Assembly: GCF_039540375.1 (NCBI RefSeq)
Contig: NZ_BAABEX010000002.1
Coordinates: 1 to 64,000 of the forward strand
Source of the DNA: Acidovorax_G lacteus
Lineage (GTDB): Bacteria > Pseudomonadota > Gammaproteobacteria > Burkholderiales > Burkholderiaceae_C
Reading direction: 5' to 3'
DNA: 64,000 nt
The notes beneath the pieces are model-generated. The model saw nothing but the letters and a program-made list of their open reading frames with translations. It was not told where the DNA came from and did not search any database. Within the stretch, counting starts at the first letter, position 1, and every line of letters begins with the position of its first letter. A program made the position numbers and the translations under genes. Positions 1 to 8,218 of this stretch are shown one piece after another.

Positions 1-10
1 AGTTAGACAA

Positions 11-42
11 AAGGCCTGCAGGGGAAATCCTCTGCAGGCCTT
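11..42 (-). terminator. Rho-independent terminator of tRNA-Pro
   Basis: A 14-bp inverted repeat (arms 11-24 and 29-42, one G-T pair, loop AAAT) lies just beyond the 3' end of tRNA-Pro. Read on the minus strand the stem is followed by a short T-run (TTTTGTC). The position fits termination of the tRNA transcript. Confidence 0.75.
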
Positions 43-50
43 GTCATTTA

Positions 51-127
51 TGGTCGGAGCGGCGGGATTCGAACTCGCGACCCTCTGCTCCCAAAGCAGA
101 TGCGCTACCAGGCTGCGCTACGCTCCG
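51..127 (-). tRNA. tRNA-Pro (anticodon TGG)
   Basis: A 77-nt cloverleaf on the minus strand. The acceptor stem CGGAGCG pairs with CGCTCCG, the anticodon stem is TCTGC/GCAGA around a loop TTTGGGA (anticodon TGG), the T-arm carries GGTTCGAATCC and the 3' CCA is encoded. It is followed by the terminator at 11-42. Confidence 0.95.
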
Positions 128-196
128 AAGCCTCACATTCTACCCTGCGCAAACGGGGTTTTCCGAAATACGCAGCGTTTTATCGCGTAATTGCCC

Positions 197-454
197 TCAG
201 CGGTTGCCACCAGAATTGGGACCCGGACCACGACCGGCCAAGTGGCGGAACGTGATGCGGCCCTTGGTCAGATCGTAGGGAGACATCTCGAGCGACACCT
301 TGTCACCCGCCAGAATGCGGATGTGGTGCTTGCGCATCTTGCCGCCGGTGTAGGCGATCAACTGGTGCCCGTTGTCCAGGGTTACGCGGAAACGCGAATC
401 CGGCAGCACTTCTGTCACGCTGCCCTGCATCTCAATCAGTTCTTCTTTGGCCAT
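197..454 (-). CDS. infA: Translation initiation factor IF-1
   Basis: An 85-residue S1-fold protein that binds the 30S A site during initiation together with IF-2 and IF-3. The N-terminus MAKEELIEMQGSVTEVLP and the motifs GKMRKHHIRIL and GDKV are diagnostic. It is slightly longer than the 72-residue E. coli protein because of a glycine/proline-rich tail, typical of beta-proteobacterial copies. The ATG at 454 is chosen over an upstream in-frame ATG because homology begins there. It stands alone between tRNA-Pro and the metal regulator. A TACAAT-like -10 box at 660-665 (minus strand) could be its promoter, but the -35 is poor. Confidence 0.96.
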   Translation of the reverse strand: MAKEELIEMQGSVTEVLPDSRFRVTLDNGHQLIAYTGGKMRKHHIRILAGDKVSLEMSPYDLTKGRITFRHLAGRGPGPNSGGNR

Positions 455-698
455 GGTTCCTCGAATCTTCCAAATATGCGTTCTGTGGTCGGCCCCAACA
501 CCCTTGCAAGGGCACGGCACGGGGCGTGCCTGCGGAGTCCCGTCGTGGGACACCCGTGCGTAGTGAAGCGGTGGGGGTCACTGCACCCGAGGCGCAGATC
601 AGGCAGACGGCCGCGAAGGCTCCATCAGCAGCAGGCGTTGCGCTGCGCTCGAACCCGTGATTGTATCGCGGCGGCACCGTACTTGTATTGCAAGCCGC

Positions 699-1175
699 TC
701 AGACGTGGCGTCCCCCGGCACGGCCACCCGGGGCCACAGGCTCGGCATCGGCTCGTGCGTGCAGCGCCTCGATGATGCCGCAGCGCCCTCCAGTTCCATC
801 GCAGTGGTAGCGCAAGGCTTGCAGGTCCTGCTCCAGCGTTTGCAGCTCGGCCAGCCGATCTCTCACATGCTGCAGGTGCGCATCGAGCGTCGTGCGCGCT
901 GCCTCGCAGTCGCTGCGCCGCCCCCAATCAAGATCCAGCAGCGCCCGCACCTCTGGCAGCGACATGTCCATGGCCCGGCACAGCCGGATGAACCGAAGCC
1001 TGTGGACATCGGCCTCGCTGTACAGCCGGTAAGCGTTGTCGGCGCGACCGGCTCTCGGCAACAAGCCCTCGCGCTCGTAGTACCGGATGGTGTCGGTGCT
1101 GACTCTGCTGTGGCGCGCGGCCTCGCCAATGCGCCAGATAGCGGTTTTTGAACGCAGATCGGCAGAGGATGGCAT
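699..1175 (-). CDS. cadR: MerR-family heavy-metal regulator, CadR/PbrR type
   Basis: A 158-residue MerR-family activator predicted to sense Cd/Pb/Zn. The N-terminal winged helix-turn-helix (about residues 13-80) contains IGEAARHSRVSTDTIRYYEREGLL. A dimerisation helix follows, then a metal-binding end. Cysteines at 90, 125 and 132 reproduce the 35- and 7-residue spacing of the CadR metal site (C77, C112, C119 in CadR). The ATG at 1175 is the start that gives the usual short N-terminus. The gene is divergent from a CDF transporter and both share the operator at 1182-1202, so it probably regulates that transporter and itself. The exact metal cannot be told from sequence. Confidence 0.85.
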   Translation of the reverse strand: MPSSADLRSKTAIWRIGEAARHSRVSTDTIRYYEREGLLPRAGRADNAYRLYSEADVHRLRFIRLCRAMDMSLPEVRALLDLDWGRRSDCEAARTTLDAHLQHVRDRLAELQTLEQDLQALRYHCDGTGGRCGIIEALHARADAEPVAPGGRAGGRHV

Positions 1176-1178
1176 GGC

Positions 1179-1209
1179 TTGACCTTGGAGTGGCTTTAAG
1201 GTTTCCAAT
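1179..1209 (+). promoter_or_regulatory. MerR-type operator within a 19-bp-spacer promoter
   Basis: TTGACC (1179-1184) and TCCAAT (1204-1209) form a sigma-70 promoter with a 19-bp spacer, the over-long spacing MerR activators need. Between them lies the dyad ACCTTGGAG / CTTTAAGGT (1182-1202, 3-bp centre, 7 of 9 positions paired). It drives the CDF gene to the right and lies 7 bp upstream of the regulator's start codon to the left. Confidence 0.8.
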
Positions 1210-1267
1210 GATGCCATGCCCACCAAGGCCCTGCGCCGTTGGCCCCACCCGCACTCTGAGGATTGCC

Positions 1268-1948
1268 ATGCACGACCACGCACTGCACGCGGCCCCGCCC
1301 GCCTCCCAACCACACCGCGATGGCTGTGGTTCACACTGCCACACAGCGCCCTCGGCCACTGCAGACCCGCGCTACCGGCGTGTGCTGTGGGCCGCCCTGA
1401 TGGTCAACGCGCTGATGTTCGGCGTGGAACTCTGGGCCGGTGCGCAGTCCGGATCGGCGTCGCTGCTGGCCGATGCCATCGACTTTTTGGGCGATGCAGC
1501 CAACTACGCGGTATCGCTCCTTGTGCTCTCCATGGCCCCGGCTTGGCGCGCCCGCGCCGCGCTGCTCAAGGGCGCCACCATGCTGGCGTTCGGCCTGTTC
1601 GTGGTGGCACGGGTGGCCTGGGGTGCCTGGACTGGCGCGGCGCCCGAGCCCATCACCATGGGCACTGTGGGTCTGCTGGCGCTGGCGGCCAATCTGGGCG
1701 TGGCCGTGCTGCTTTACAGATGGCGCCAGGGCGATGCCAACATGCGCGGCGTGTGGATCTGCACCCGCAACGATGCGCTGGGCAATGTGGCGGTAATGGG
1801 CGCAGCCCTCGGGGTGTTCGGCACTGGCACGGCCTGGCCAGACCTCGTGGTTGCGGCCGTCATGGCCGGGCTGGCGATATCAGGCGGCGCAGCCGTGATG
1901 CGGCAGGCCCGCGCCGAACTGCGGGAGGCACGCCATGAACCTGAATGA
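1268..1948 (+). CDS. CDF-family cation efflux transporter (short form)
   Basis: A 226-residue inner-membrane protein, predicted to export divalent cations (Cd/Zn/Co) by proton antiport. The N-terminus is His/Cys-rich (residues 1-30, several HxH/CGSHCH-like ligands). It has about six membrane segments. The conserved LLADAIDFLGDA stretch in TM2 and RNDALGN in TM5 supply the CDF metal-site acidic residues. It lacks the usual cytoplasmic C-terminal metal domain and is shorter than the typical 300 residues, as in DmeF/ZitB-like short forms linked to CadR. The start ATG follows the MerR-type promoter by about 50 nt. It overlaps the DUF3703 gene by 14 bp. Confidence 0.85.
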   Translation: MHDHALHAAPPASQPHRDGCGSHCHTAPSATADPRYRRVLWAALMVNALMFGVELWAGAQSGSASLLADAIDFLGDAANYAVSLLVLSMAPAWRARAALLKGATMLAFGLFVVARVAWGAWTGAAPEPITMGTVGLLALAANLGVAVLLYRWRQGDANMRGVWICTRNDALGNVAVMGAALGVFGTGTAWPDLVVAAVMAGLAISGGAAVMRQARAELREARHEPE

Positions 1949-2336
1949 ACCATGGCGCACAAACGACCCGCAGGCGCACACGCGCGCCGTCGAGTGGCTG
2001 CTGGCCCAGGGCCGTGCGACCGATAGCCCGGCCGCCGAACGCTGGCGATGGCTGGAGGCCGCGCACGTGCTCGGTCAGCCGGTGTGGCGCCTGCATGCGC
2101 GTACCCACGCCGCGATGGCCCGGCAGGCGTTTGCAGACCGGGACGCGCGGGAATGTGGAGGCCAGTGGCTGCGCTGGATATTGACCGTCCCTGGCCACGC
2201 CCTGCGCAGGCTCCCCGCAGGCAACCTGGGCCGCGCCCGGATATCGCCGTTTGCGTCCATGGAGGTGCCTGCGGAGCTGACAGACCGCATCCGCCAAGCA
2301 CTGGTGGCCGCAAACGCCGTCCCGCCATCGGCTTGA
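1935..2336 (+). CDS. DUF3703 family protein
   Basis: A 133-residue soluble protein without a signal peptide. Tryptophan- and histidine-containing helices (WRWLEAAHVLGQPVWRLHARTHAAM) match the DUF3703 family, which commonly sits beside CDF or other metal efflux genes. Its biochemical role is unknown; the repeated histidines suggest metal contact. It overlaps the end of the CDF gene by 14 bp, so the two are almost certainly co-transcribed and translationally coupled. Confidence 0.75.
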   Translation: MNLNEPWRTNDPQAHTRAVEWLLAQGRATDSPAAERWRWLEAAHVLGQPVWRLHARTHAAMARQAFADRDARECGGQWLRWILTVPGHALRRLPAGNLGRARISPFASMEVPAELTDRIRQALVAANAVPPSA

Positions 2337-2404
2337 CGCACAGCAAGACGGATGCCCTGTGGGCATGCTCCAATCGGCGCTCGCCTCCTTCGCCCGCACA
2401 CCGC

Positions 2405-3040
2405 ATGTCCACCTCGCCCGCCCCATCGCCCGCACTGCCTGCGGCCACGGTTCCCCACTCTGTGACGGAAGACCTGGTCGCGCTGTTCAGTGGCGTGATG
2501 TTGATTTCCGTCGGGGTGGCCTTCTTCACGCAAGCCGGGCTGCTCACGGGCGGCACGGCCGGGCTCGCGTTTCTGTTGCACTACGCCACCGGCTGGGGCT
2601 TCGGCAAGATCTTCTTCGTGCTCAACCTGCCGTTCTATTGGCTGGCCTGGCGCAAGCTCGGCCGCTCGTTCACGGTCAAGACCTTTGCCGCGGTCTTGCT
2701 GCTGTCCGTCATGGCGGAATGGCAGCCGCATTTCCTGTCGCTCGGCACGATTGCGCCCGCCTATGCGGCAGTGGCTGGCGGCTTGATCACCGGCACCGGG
2801 TTTCTCGTGCTGTTCCGGCACCGCAGCAGTCTGGGCGGCGTGGGCATTGCCGCGCTGTACCTGCAAGACCGCTACGGCTGGCGCGCAGGCACAGTGCAGA
2901 TGGCGGTGGACTGCGCCATCGTGCTGCTGGCGTTGTGGACGGTCGAGCCTGTGCGCGTGGCCTGGTCCATCCTGGCGGCTGTTGCCTTGAACCTGGTGCT
3001 GGCCATGAACCACAGACCCGGCCGCTACATGGGGCAGTGA
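2405..3040 (+). CDS. YitT family membrane protein (DUF161)
   Basis: A 211-residue inner-membrane protein with about five or six hydrophobic segments. The stretch GVAFFTQAGLLTGGTAGLAFLLHYATG, split across two helices, is typical of the YitT N-terminal membrane domain. The C-terminal soluble domain of full-length YitT proteins is absent. The ATG at 2405 is chosen because the upstream frame is low-complexity and overlaps DUF3703. It follows the metal operon by 68 bp in the same direction; a link to metal handling is only positional. Confidence 0.75.
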   Translation: MSTSPAPSPALPAATVPHSVTEDLVALFSGVMLISVGVAFFTQAGLLTGGTAGLAFLLHYATGWGFGKIFFVLNLPFYWLAWRKLGRSFTVKTFAAVLLLSVMAEWQPHFLSLGTIAPAYAAVAGGLITGTGFLVLFRHRSSLGGVGIAALYLQDRYGWRAGTVQMAVDCAIVLLALWTVEPVRVAWSILAAVALNLVLAMNHRPGRYMGQ

Positions 3041-3100
3041 CCCGACTGCGCTTGGCCCTACGGACTGGAACCTTTGCGCACACAGCCTATCATCCACACC

Positions 3101-3550
3101 ATGCGGCGCTTGCTTTCGTCTGGCCTGGTGCTCCTGCTGGTCCTGCGCGGGCTGGTGGGCAGCGCCATGGCGGCTGGCATGGTGCCCATGCTGCCATCCA
3201 CATCGCCAGATGTTGCCAGTTTGGCGGCGCAAGCGGCAGCACATGCACATGTATCGCACGGAGGGGCGCATGCGTCGCATGATGCCCACCCGATGGGCCG
3301 CGCGGCGGCCTCGGGCCATCACCCCTGTGCAGACGCTGCATCGGATGCGACACCATGCCCGGCCCTCGCAGCCCATGGCGAACATGCGGGCGGCGGCTGC
3401 TCGGCCTGCGAAATCTGCCATTCGGCCATGCTGACCCCACCGGTGCTCAGCCTGGCGCTGCCAAGCTCGGAGCACGCAGGCCCCCTGCGCCTGCCTGCGC
3501 GCTTCTCGAGCGCTCCGATGGCACCGGCCATCAAACCTCCCATCGCCTGA
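3101..3550 (+). CDS. CopL-like secreted Cys/His-rich protein of the copper cassette
   Basis: A 149-residue protein starting with a signal peptide or membrane anchor (RRLLSSGLVLLLVLRGLVGSAMA). The mature part is rich in His, Met and Cys: HAHVSHGGAHASHDAHPMG, HHPC, then CSACEICHSAM. This layout resembles the small CopL/DUF2946-like proteins found at the head of proteobacterial copper operons. I infer periplasmic copper binding. It is the first gene of a same-strand cassette running to 8653. The ATG at 3101 is preferred to an upstream TTG at 3074 because the signal sequence starts there. Confidence 0.55.
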   Translation: MRRLLSSGLVLLLVLRGLVGSAMAAGMVPMLPSTSPDVASLAAQAAAHAHVSHGGAHASHDAHPMGRAAASGHHPCADAASDATPCPALAAHGEHAGGGCSACEICHSAMLTPPVLSLALPSSEHAGPLRLPARFSSAPMAPAIKPPIA

Positions 3551-3646
3551 TCTCCCTCGCACGCACCGTGCGGCCCGGTGGCCGTTGCGCCTGATGGCGG
3601 CGCAGCGCTGCCCGGCTGCGTCCGATTCGTTTTCACGGAGATCGAC

Positions 3647-4087
3647 ATGTTCTTGTCCCGATCCAGGGCCCTGCGCCCTGCGGGTTGTGCCGCCGCTATC
3701 GCGCTGGCCTGGATACCCCAGGCCTCTGCGGCCGATGCGACGCCCGCGCAAGCCCCGGCGGCCGACGCCCGGCACGCAGGCGCCCCGCTCGCGCACCGCC
3801 CCCTGTCCCCACGCCCACTGCCCAACGCGCAGCCCACCGACAGCGACTGGCACGCCGCCAACGCCTCCGTTGGGGCGTTTCCGCGCGGGCATGCCGACAT
3901 CGTGGCCTGGGAAGCACAGCACGGAGCCACACCCGCCGAGCCCCCAAAGGCGGCATCGCACTCGCACACACCAGCCGCCCACCCGATGCAGGGCCACGGC
4001 CACCACCAGCACCACCGCCCGGGCGGCCACACCACGACTGCGCCCGGCATGCCGCCATCACACGCCCCGGCAGGAGATGCACGATGA
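3647..4087 (+). CDS. His-rich secreted protein, function unknown
   Basis: A 146-residue protein with a signal peptide (RPAGCAAAIALAWIPQASA) and a low-complexity Pro/Ala/His tail containing SHSHTPAAHPM and HGHHQHHRPGGH. The start is supported by a GGAG ribosome site 7 nt upstream. It overlaps the following TolC-like gene by 4 bp (ATGA), so it belongs to the same operon. A periplasmic metal buffer is plausible; I do not recognise a named family. Confidence 0.6.
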   Translation: MFLSRSRALRPAGCAAAIALAWIPQASAADATPAQAPAADARHAGAPLAHRPLSPRPLPNAQPTDSDWHAANASVGAFPRGHADIVAWEAQHGATPAEPPKAASHSHTPAAHPMQGHGHHQHHRPGGHTTTAPGMPPSHAPAGDAR

Positions 4088-5556
4088 ACCGCTACCCCAT
4101 CGCAACGCCGATGCGGCGCCGCTCTGTCGCCCGCCCGCTGCGCATCGCGCTGGCCAGCCTGGCGGCCGTGGCACTGACCGGCTGCGCCACAGTGGCCCCA
4201 GACGGCCTGCGCTCGCAGGTCGCCTCGCATACGGCCGGGCGCACGGCCGGGGTGGCGGCTGCGTTGCCCGCCACCGACCCCGCTGCGCGCGCCGCCGCCC
4301 AGCAGCAGATCCAGGCCTGGCTGGCCGAACCCCTGACGGCCGACCGGGCTGTGCGCATTGCCCTGCTGCAGAACCCGGGGCTGCAGGCGCGCCTGGCCGG
4401 CCTGGGCATGGCCGACGCCGAGCGTGTACAGGCCCTGACGCTGCCCAACCCGCACCTGTCGCTGGCCCGGCTGGTGAGCCCGCACGAGCGCGAGATCGAG
4501 CGCAGCCTCGCGTTCGGCCTGCTGGACTGGATCACCCTGCCCTGGCGCAGCCGCTGGTTGGGCCAGCAAATGGAGGCCGCCACCCTGGAGGCCGCACAGG
4601 ACGCCGTACGGCTGGCCGCGCAGGCCCGCCGCGCCTGGGTGCGTGCCGTGGCCGCCGAGCAGGTGGTGGCTGCGCACGAACGCATGCACGAGGCCGCCGA
4701 AGCGGGTGCCGAGCTGGCGCGGCGCATGGCCCAGGTCGGGAACTGGAGCCGCCTGAAGCACGCCCAGGAACAAACCGTGCTGGCCGATGCCGCAGCCCAG
4801 TTGGCCCGCGCCCGCCTGGCCGCAGCCCTGGAGCGGGAACAACTGCACCAGGTGCTGGGCATCTGGGGTCCGGCCACGGCTTACCGGCTGGCCGACCGCC
4901 TGCCCGACCTTCCGGCCACCCCGCAAGCGGCCGACGCGCTGGAAACCACCGCCTTGCGCGAACGCCTTGACGTGCGCGCCGCGCGGCTGCAACTCGACAC
5001 CGACGCCGAGCGGGCCGGCTGGGCCCGTGCCAGCGCCGTGTTTGGCGACATCGGCCTGGCCTACCAACGCCACACCAAGACCGCGCGCGATGGCAGCCAC
5101 CCCGAGGTCACCCGCGGCTGGGAGCTGGAGCTGCCCCTGCCACTGTTCGACTGGGGCAGCGCAGCGCGCACGCGCGCGCAGGCCCAGGTCGAGCGCCAGG
5201 CAGCGATGCTGCAAAGCACGGCGCTGCAGGCCCGCACCGAAGTGCGCAGCGCCTGGCTCACCTACCGCACCGCCTACGACCTGGCGCGCCAGCAGCGCGA
5301 GGAGGTCGTGCCCCTGCGCCAGCTGATCGCCGACGAAACCACCCTGCGCTACAACGGCATGCTGGCCAGCGTGTGGGACTTGCTGGCCGCAGCACGCGCC
5401 AGCACCCAGGCTGTGGCCCAGGCCACAGAGGCACAACGCGACTTCTGGCTGGCCGAGGCCGACCTGCAGCTCGCACTCACCGGCACCAGCGGGGCCGCAC
5501 TCTCGCGCCTGGCCCCTGCCGCTGGCGGTACCGCCGATGCCGGCAAGGGGCACTGA
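4084..5556 (+). CDS. TolC-family outer-membrane factor lipoprotein
   Basis: A 490-residue protein with a lipobox (LTGC, Cys at about residue 34) and two repeats of long amphipathic coiled-coil helices of the TolC/OEP family (EQVVAAHERMHEAAEAGAEL and the equivalent near residue 400). WELELPLPLFDWGSAAR is the usual strand-loop motif. It should form the outer-membrane channel of a tripartite pump. No inner-membrane RND or periplasmic adaptor gene is present in the window, so its partner must be encoded elsewhere or it works alone in this cassette, as CopB-like homologues may. Confidence 0.8.
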   Translation: MNRYPIATPMRRRSVARPLRIALASLAAVALTGCATVAPDGLRSQVASHTAGRTAGVAAALPATDPAARAAAQQQIQAWLAEPLTADRAVRIALLQNPGLQARLAGLGMADAERVQALTLPNPHLSLARLVSPHEREIERSLAFGLLDWITLPWRSRWLGQQMEAATLEAAQDAVRLAAQARRAWVRAVAAEQVVAAHERMHEAAEAGAELARRMAQVGNWSRLKHAQEQTVLADAAAQLARARLAAALEREQLHQVLGIWGPATAYRLADRLPDLPATPQAADALETTALRERLDVRAARLQLDTDAERAGWARASAVFGDIGLAYQRHTKTARDGSHPEVTRGWELELPLPLFDWGSAARTRAQAQVERQAAMLQSTALQARTEVRSAWLTYRTAYDLARQQREEVVPLRQLIADETTLRYNGMLASVWDLLAAARASTQAVAQATEAQRDFWLAEADLQLALTGTSGAALSRLAPAAGGTADAGKGH

Positions 5557-5557
5557 C

Positions 5558-5671
5558 ATGCGCACTTCGAAGCCCTCGCCCCTGCCTGCCACCGCTGCGG
5601 CCAACGTCGGCCGCCCGCTGTCCCCCCTCGTCACCCACGCCCTGCGGGGCGTGGCAGGAGACACCCCATGA
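5558..5671 (+). CDS. 37-codon bridging ORF between tolC-like gene and multicopper oxidase
   Basis: An ATG one base after the TolC stop opens a 37-residue frame (MRTSKPSPLPATAAANVGRP...) that ends in a TGA overlapping the oxidase ATG (ATGA). The exact fit suggests a translation-coupling ORF carrying ribosomes across the 111-nt gap. The product is low-complexity and may have no function of its own. The oxidase also has its own GGAG site. Confidence 0.35.
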   Translation: MRTSKPSPLPATAAANVGRPLSPLVTHALRGVAGDTP

Positions 5672-7056
5672 ACCGCCGCCATTTCTTTGCCGGTGCCGCC
5701 ACAGCAGTGGCGGCCACCAGTGTGGCCCGCGCCGCCATGGCCGCGCTGCCCGAACCCGTGATGCAGGCCTCGGCCGACACCGCCGCACCGCTGTACCCCG
5801 CGAGCGGACGCCCCTACCAGCCCGTGGTCACCCTCAACGGCTGGACCACCCCCTGGCGCATGAACCAGGGCGTCAAGGAGTTCCACCTCGTGGCCGAGCC
5901 CGTGGTGCGCGAAGTCGCGCCCGGCTTTTTCGTCAACCTCTGGGGGTACAACGGCCAGAGTCCGGGACCGACGATCGAAGTGGTCGAAGGCGACCGCGTG
6001 CGCATCTTCGTGACCAACCGGCTGCCCGAGCACACCACCATCCACTGGCATGGCCAGCGCCTGCCCAACGGCATGGACGGTGTGGGCGGCCTCAACCAGC
6101 ATGCCATCCCGCCCGGCAAGACCTGGGTGTACGAGTTCGAGGCCAAGCGCCCCGGCACCTTCATGTACCACCCGCATGCCGACGAAATGGTGCAGATGGC
6201 CATGGGCATGATGGGCCTGTGGATCACCCACCCACGCGGCACGCATCCGCACATTGCGCCGGTGCAGCGCGACTACGCGTTTCTCATCAATGCCTTTGAT
6301 GTGGAGCCCGGCAGCCGCACCCCGCGCATCAACACCATGCTCGACCACAACATCTGGGCCTGGAACAGCCGTGTGTTTCCGGCCATCAGCCCGCTGGTGG
6401 CGCGGCTGGGCGACCGGGTGCGCGTGCGCATCGGCAACCTGACCATGACCAACCACCCCATCCACATCCACGGCATCGAGTTCGAGGTGACGGGCACCGA
6501 CGGAGGCCCCGTGCCGCGCAGCGCCCGCTGGCCCGAGGTGACCACCGACGTGGCGGTGGGCCAGATGCGGCAGATCGAGTTTCTGGCCGACGAACCCGGC
6601 GACTGGGCCATGCACTGCCACAAGAGCCACCACACCATGGGCCCCATGGGCCACGACGTGCCCACCATGATCGGTGTGGACCACCGCGGCCTGGTGGGCA
6701 AGATCCAGAAGATCGTGCCCGACTACATGGTGATGGGCGAGCGCGGCATGGCCGACATGGGCGCGATGGAGATGCCCCTGCCCGACAACACGCCGCCGAT
6801 GATGACCGGCAGCGGCCCTTACGGCCCCATCGAGATGGGCGGCATGTTCACCACGCTCAAGGTGCGCGCAGGCCTGGGGGCCCGCGACTGGAGCGACCCG
6901 GGCGACTACGCCCAGCCGCCCGGCACGCGCGCCTACGAATGGCAGGGTCCGGCCGCCCAGGTGCCACAAGCCCCCCGCACCGACACCCCGGGCACCGCGC
7001 CCGGGGCGCCATCGGCGCGCAAGCCCTCGGCGGCCAGCGGTGGCCATCAGCACTGA
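5668..7056 (+). CDS. Tat-exported multicopper oxidase
   Basis: A 462-residue periplasmic copper oxidase, probably oxidising Cu(I) or protecting against copper. A Tat signal (NRRHFFAGAATAVAATSVARAA) leads into cupredoxin domains. All four copper-ligand motifs are visible: HWHG (126-129), YHPH (167-170), HPIHIH (263-268) and HCHKSHHTMGPM (316-327), with C317, H322 and M327 forming the type 1 site. The methionine-rich stretch GMADMGAMEMPLPDNTPPMM (about residues 350-373) resembles CopA/CueO Met-rich regions. It is shorter than CueO (about 516 residues). GGCAGGAG precedes the ATG. Confidence 0.9.
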   Translation: MNRRHFFAGAATAVAATSVARAAMAALPEPVMQASADTAAPLYPASGRPYQPVVTLNGWTTPWRMNQGVKEFHLVAEPVVREVAPGFFVNLWGYNGQSPGPTIEVVEGDRVRIFVTNRLPEHTTIHWHGQRLPNGMDGVGGLNQHAIPPGKTWVYEFEAKRPGTFMYHPHADEMVQMAMGMMGLWITHPRGTHPHIAPVQRDYAFLINAFDVEPGSRTPRINTMLDHNIWAWNSRVFPAISPLVARLGDRVRVRIGNLTMTNHPIHIHGIEFEVTGTDGGPVPRSARWPEVTTDVAVGQMRQIEFLADEPGDWAMHCHKSHHTMGPMGHDVPTMIGVDHRGLVGKIQKIVPDYMVMGERGMADMGAMEMPLPDNTPPMMTGSGPYGPIEMGGMFTTLKVRAGLGARDWSDPGDYAQPPGTRAYEWQGPAAQVPQAPRTDTPGTAPGAPSARKPSAASGGHQH

Positions 7057-7070
7057 ACCCCGGAGCGACC

Positions 7071-7580
7071 ATGCGAATCACTACATTTTTGATAGCAATA
7101 TCTTCAGCTTTGACAAGCACAAGCACTGCTTTTGCCCATGGTCCCCAGGGCCATGGCAGCGCTGCGGGCAGCGCACACCACGCCAGCGCGGTGCGCGAGC
7201 AGAAGGACTGGGGCATCGCCGGCGAGGCCAGCGCCGTGCGCCGCACCATCACCGTGCGCATGACGGACGACATGAAGTTCGCCCCCGCCACCATCACCGT
7301 CACCGAAGGCGAGACCCTGCGCATCCGCGCGGTGAACGCGGGCCAGGTGCTGCACGAAATCGTGCTCGGCACACAAGCCGAGCTGGACGCGCACGCCGAG
7401 CTCATGCGCAAGCACCCGAACATGGAGCACGACGAGCCCTACATGGCGCATGTGGAGGCTGGCCAGCGCGGCGACATCGTCTGGCAGTTCAACCGTCCGG
7501 GCACGTTCGCCTTTGCGTGCCTGATTCCCGGCCACTACGAGGCGGGCATGCGCGGCACGATCACCGTGCGCCCGCGCTGA
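7071..7580 (+). CDS. Cupredoxin (plastocyanin-like copper protein)
   Basis: A 169-residue secreted blue-copper protein. A signal peptide (about residues 1-22, ending AFA) is followed by a His/Gly-rich linker and a single cupredoxin domain. Ligands H95 (LHEIVLG), C150, H155 and M160 (CLIPGHYEAGM) give a complete type 1 copper site. It sits 14 bp after the multicopper oxidase, a natural electron partner or copper donor. The signal-peptide codons (7081-7135) are strikingly AT-rich and resemble a dispersed repeat found elsewhere in the window. Confidence 0.88.
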   Translation: MRITTFLIAISSALTSTSTAFAHGPQGHGSAAGSAHHASAVREQKDWGIAGEASAVRRTITVRMTDDMKFAPATITVTEGETLRIRAVNAGQVLHEIVLGTQAELDAHAELMRKHPNMEHDEPYMAHVEAGQRGDIVWQFNRPGTFAFACLIPGHYEAGMRGTITVRPR

Positions 7581-7632
7581 GCCACCAAGCTTCGACACAG
7601 AGCCTCCTTTTTTGCTGGATGGAGCACTTTCT

Positions 7633-8187
7633 ATGCACCCCCTTGACCCTTCTCGTCACAGCGCGGCTCGCGCTTCGTCAACCGCCCGGCTCGACCGCCG
7701 CCGCTGGCTGGGCGCCAGCCTGGGCATGACCGCCCTCGGGCTGGCTGCGGCGCTGGGCGCCCGCCCCGCGCTGGCCCGCAGCGCCCCGGTGGCGCTGGAA
7801 GTCTGGAAAGACCCGAACTGCGGCTGCTGTGGCGACTGGGTCCTGCACCTCGAAGCCAATGGCTTTGCCGTGAAAGTGCACGACGTGGGCAACCAGGCCG
7901 TGCGCAAGCGTCTGGGCCTGCCCGACCGGCTGGGCTCCTGCCACACCGCCCTGGTCGGCGGCTACCTGATCGAAGGCCATGTGCCTGCCGCCGACATCCA
8001 CCAGCTGCTGCGCGACAAGCCGCGTGCGCTGGGCCTGGCCGTGCCGGGCATGCCCATTGGCTCACCCGGCATGGACGGGCCCGCATATGGCAACCGCCGC
8101 GATGCGTACGACGTGCTGCTCGTGGCACGCGACGGCAGCACCCGGGTGTTTCGCCACTACCCCGGGCAGGCTGCGCCCAAGGCCTGA
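7633..8187 (+). CDS. DUF411 metal-binding protein
   Basis: A 184-residue protein with a twin-arginine-like signal (DRRRWLGASLGMTALGLAAALG) and the DUF411 signature KDPNCGCCGDW (C63, C65, C66), followed by RLGSCHTALVGGYLIEGHVP. DUF411 proteins have a thioredoxin-like fold and are linked to copper resistance; periplasmic copper binding is inferred. The ATG at 7633 follows a 52-nt gap that contains a run of six T. Confidence 0.85.
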   Translation: MHPLDPSRHSAARASSTARLDRRRWLGASLGMTALGLAAALGARPALARSAPVALEVWKDPNCGCCGDWVLHLEANGFAVKVHDVGNQAVRKRLGLPDRLGSCHTALVGGYLIEGHVPAADIHQLLRDKPRALGLAVPGMPIGSPGMDGPAYGNRRDAYDVLLVARDGSTRVFRHYPGQAAPKA

Positions 8188-8218
8188 CCACCCCCGCTCC
8201 AACCCCACCAACTGCACC

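Noticed and set aside
2075..7053. Very long minus-strand open frames opposite the metal genes (651 and 1244 codons)
   Set aside because: They are antisense to well-supported genes, have Arg/His/Gly-rich composition typical of shadow frames in GC-rich DNA, and show no recognisable domain.
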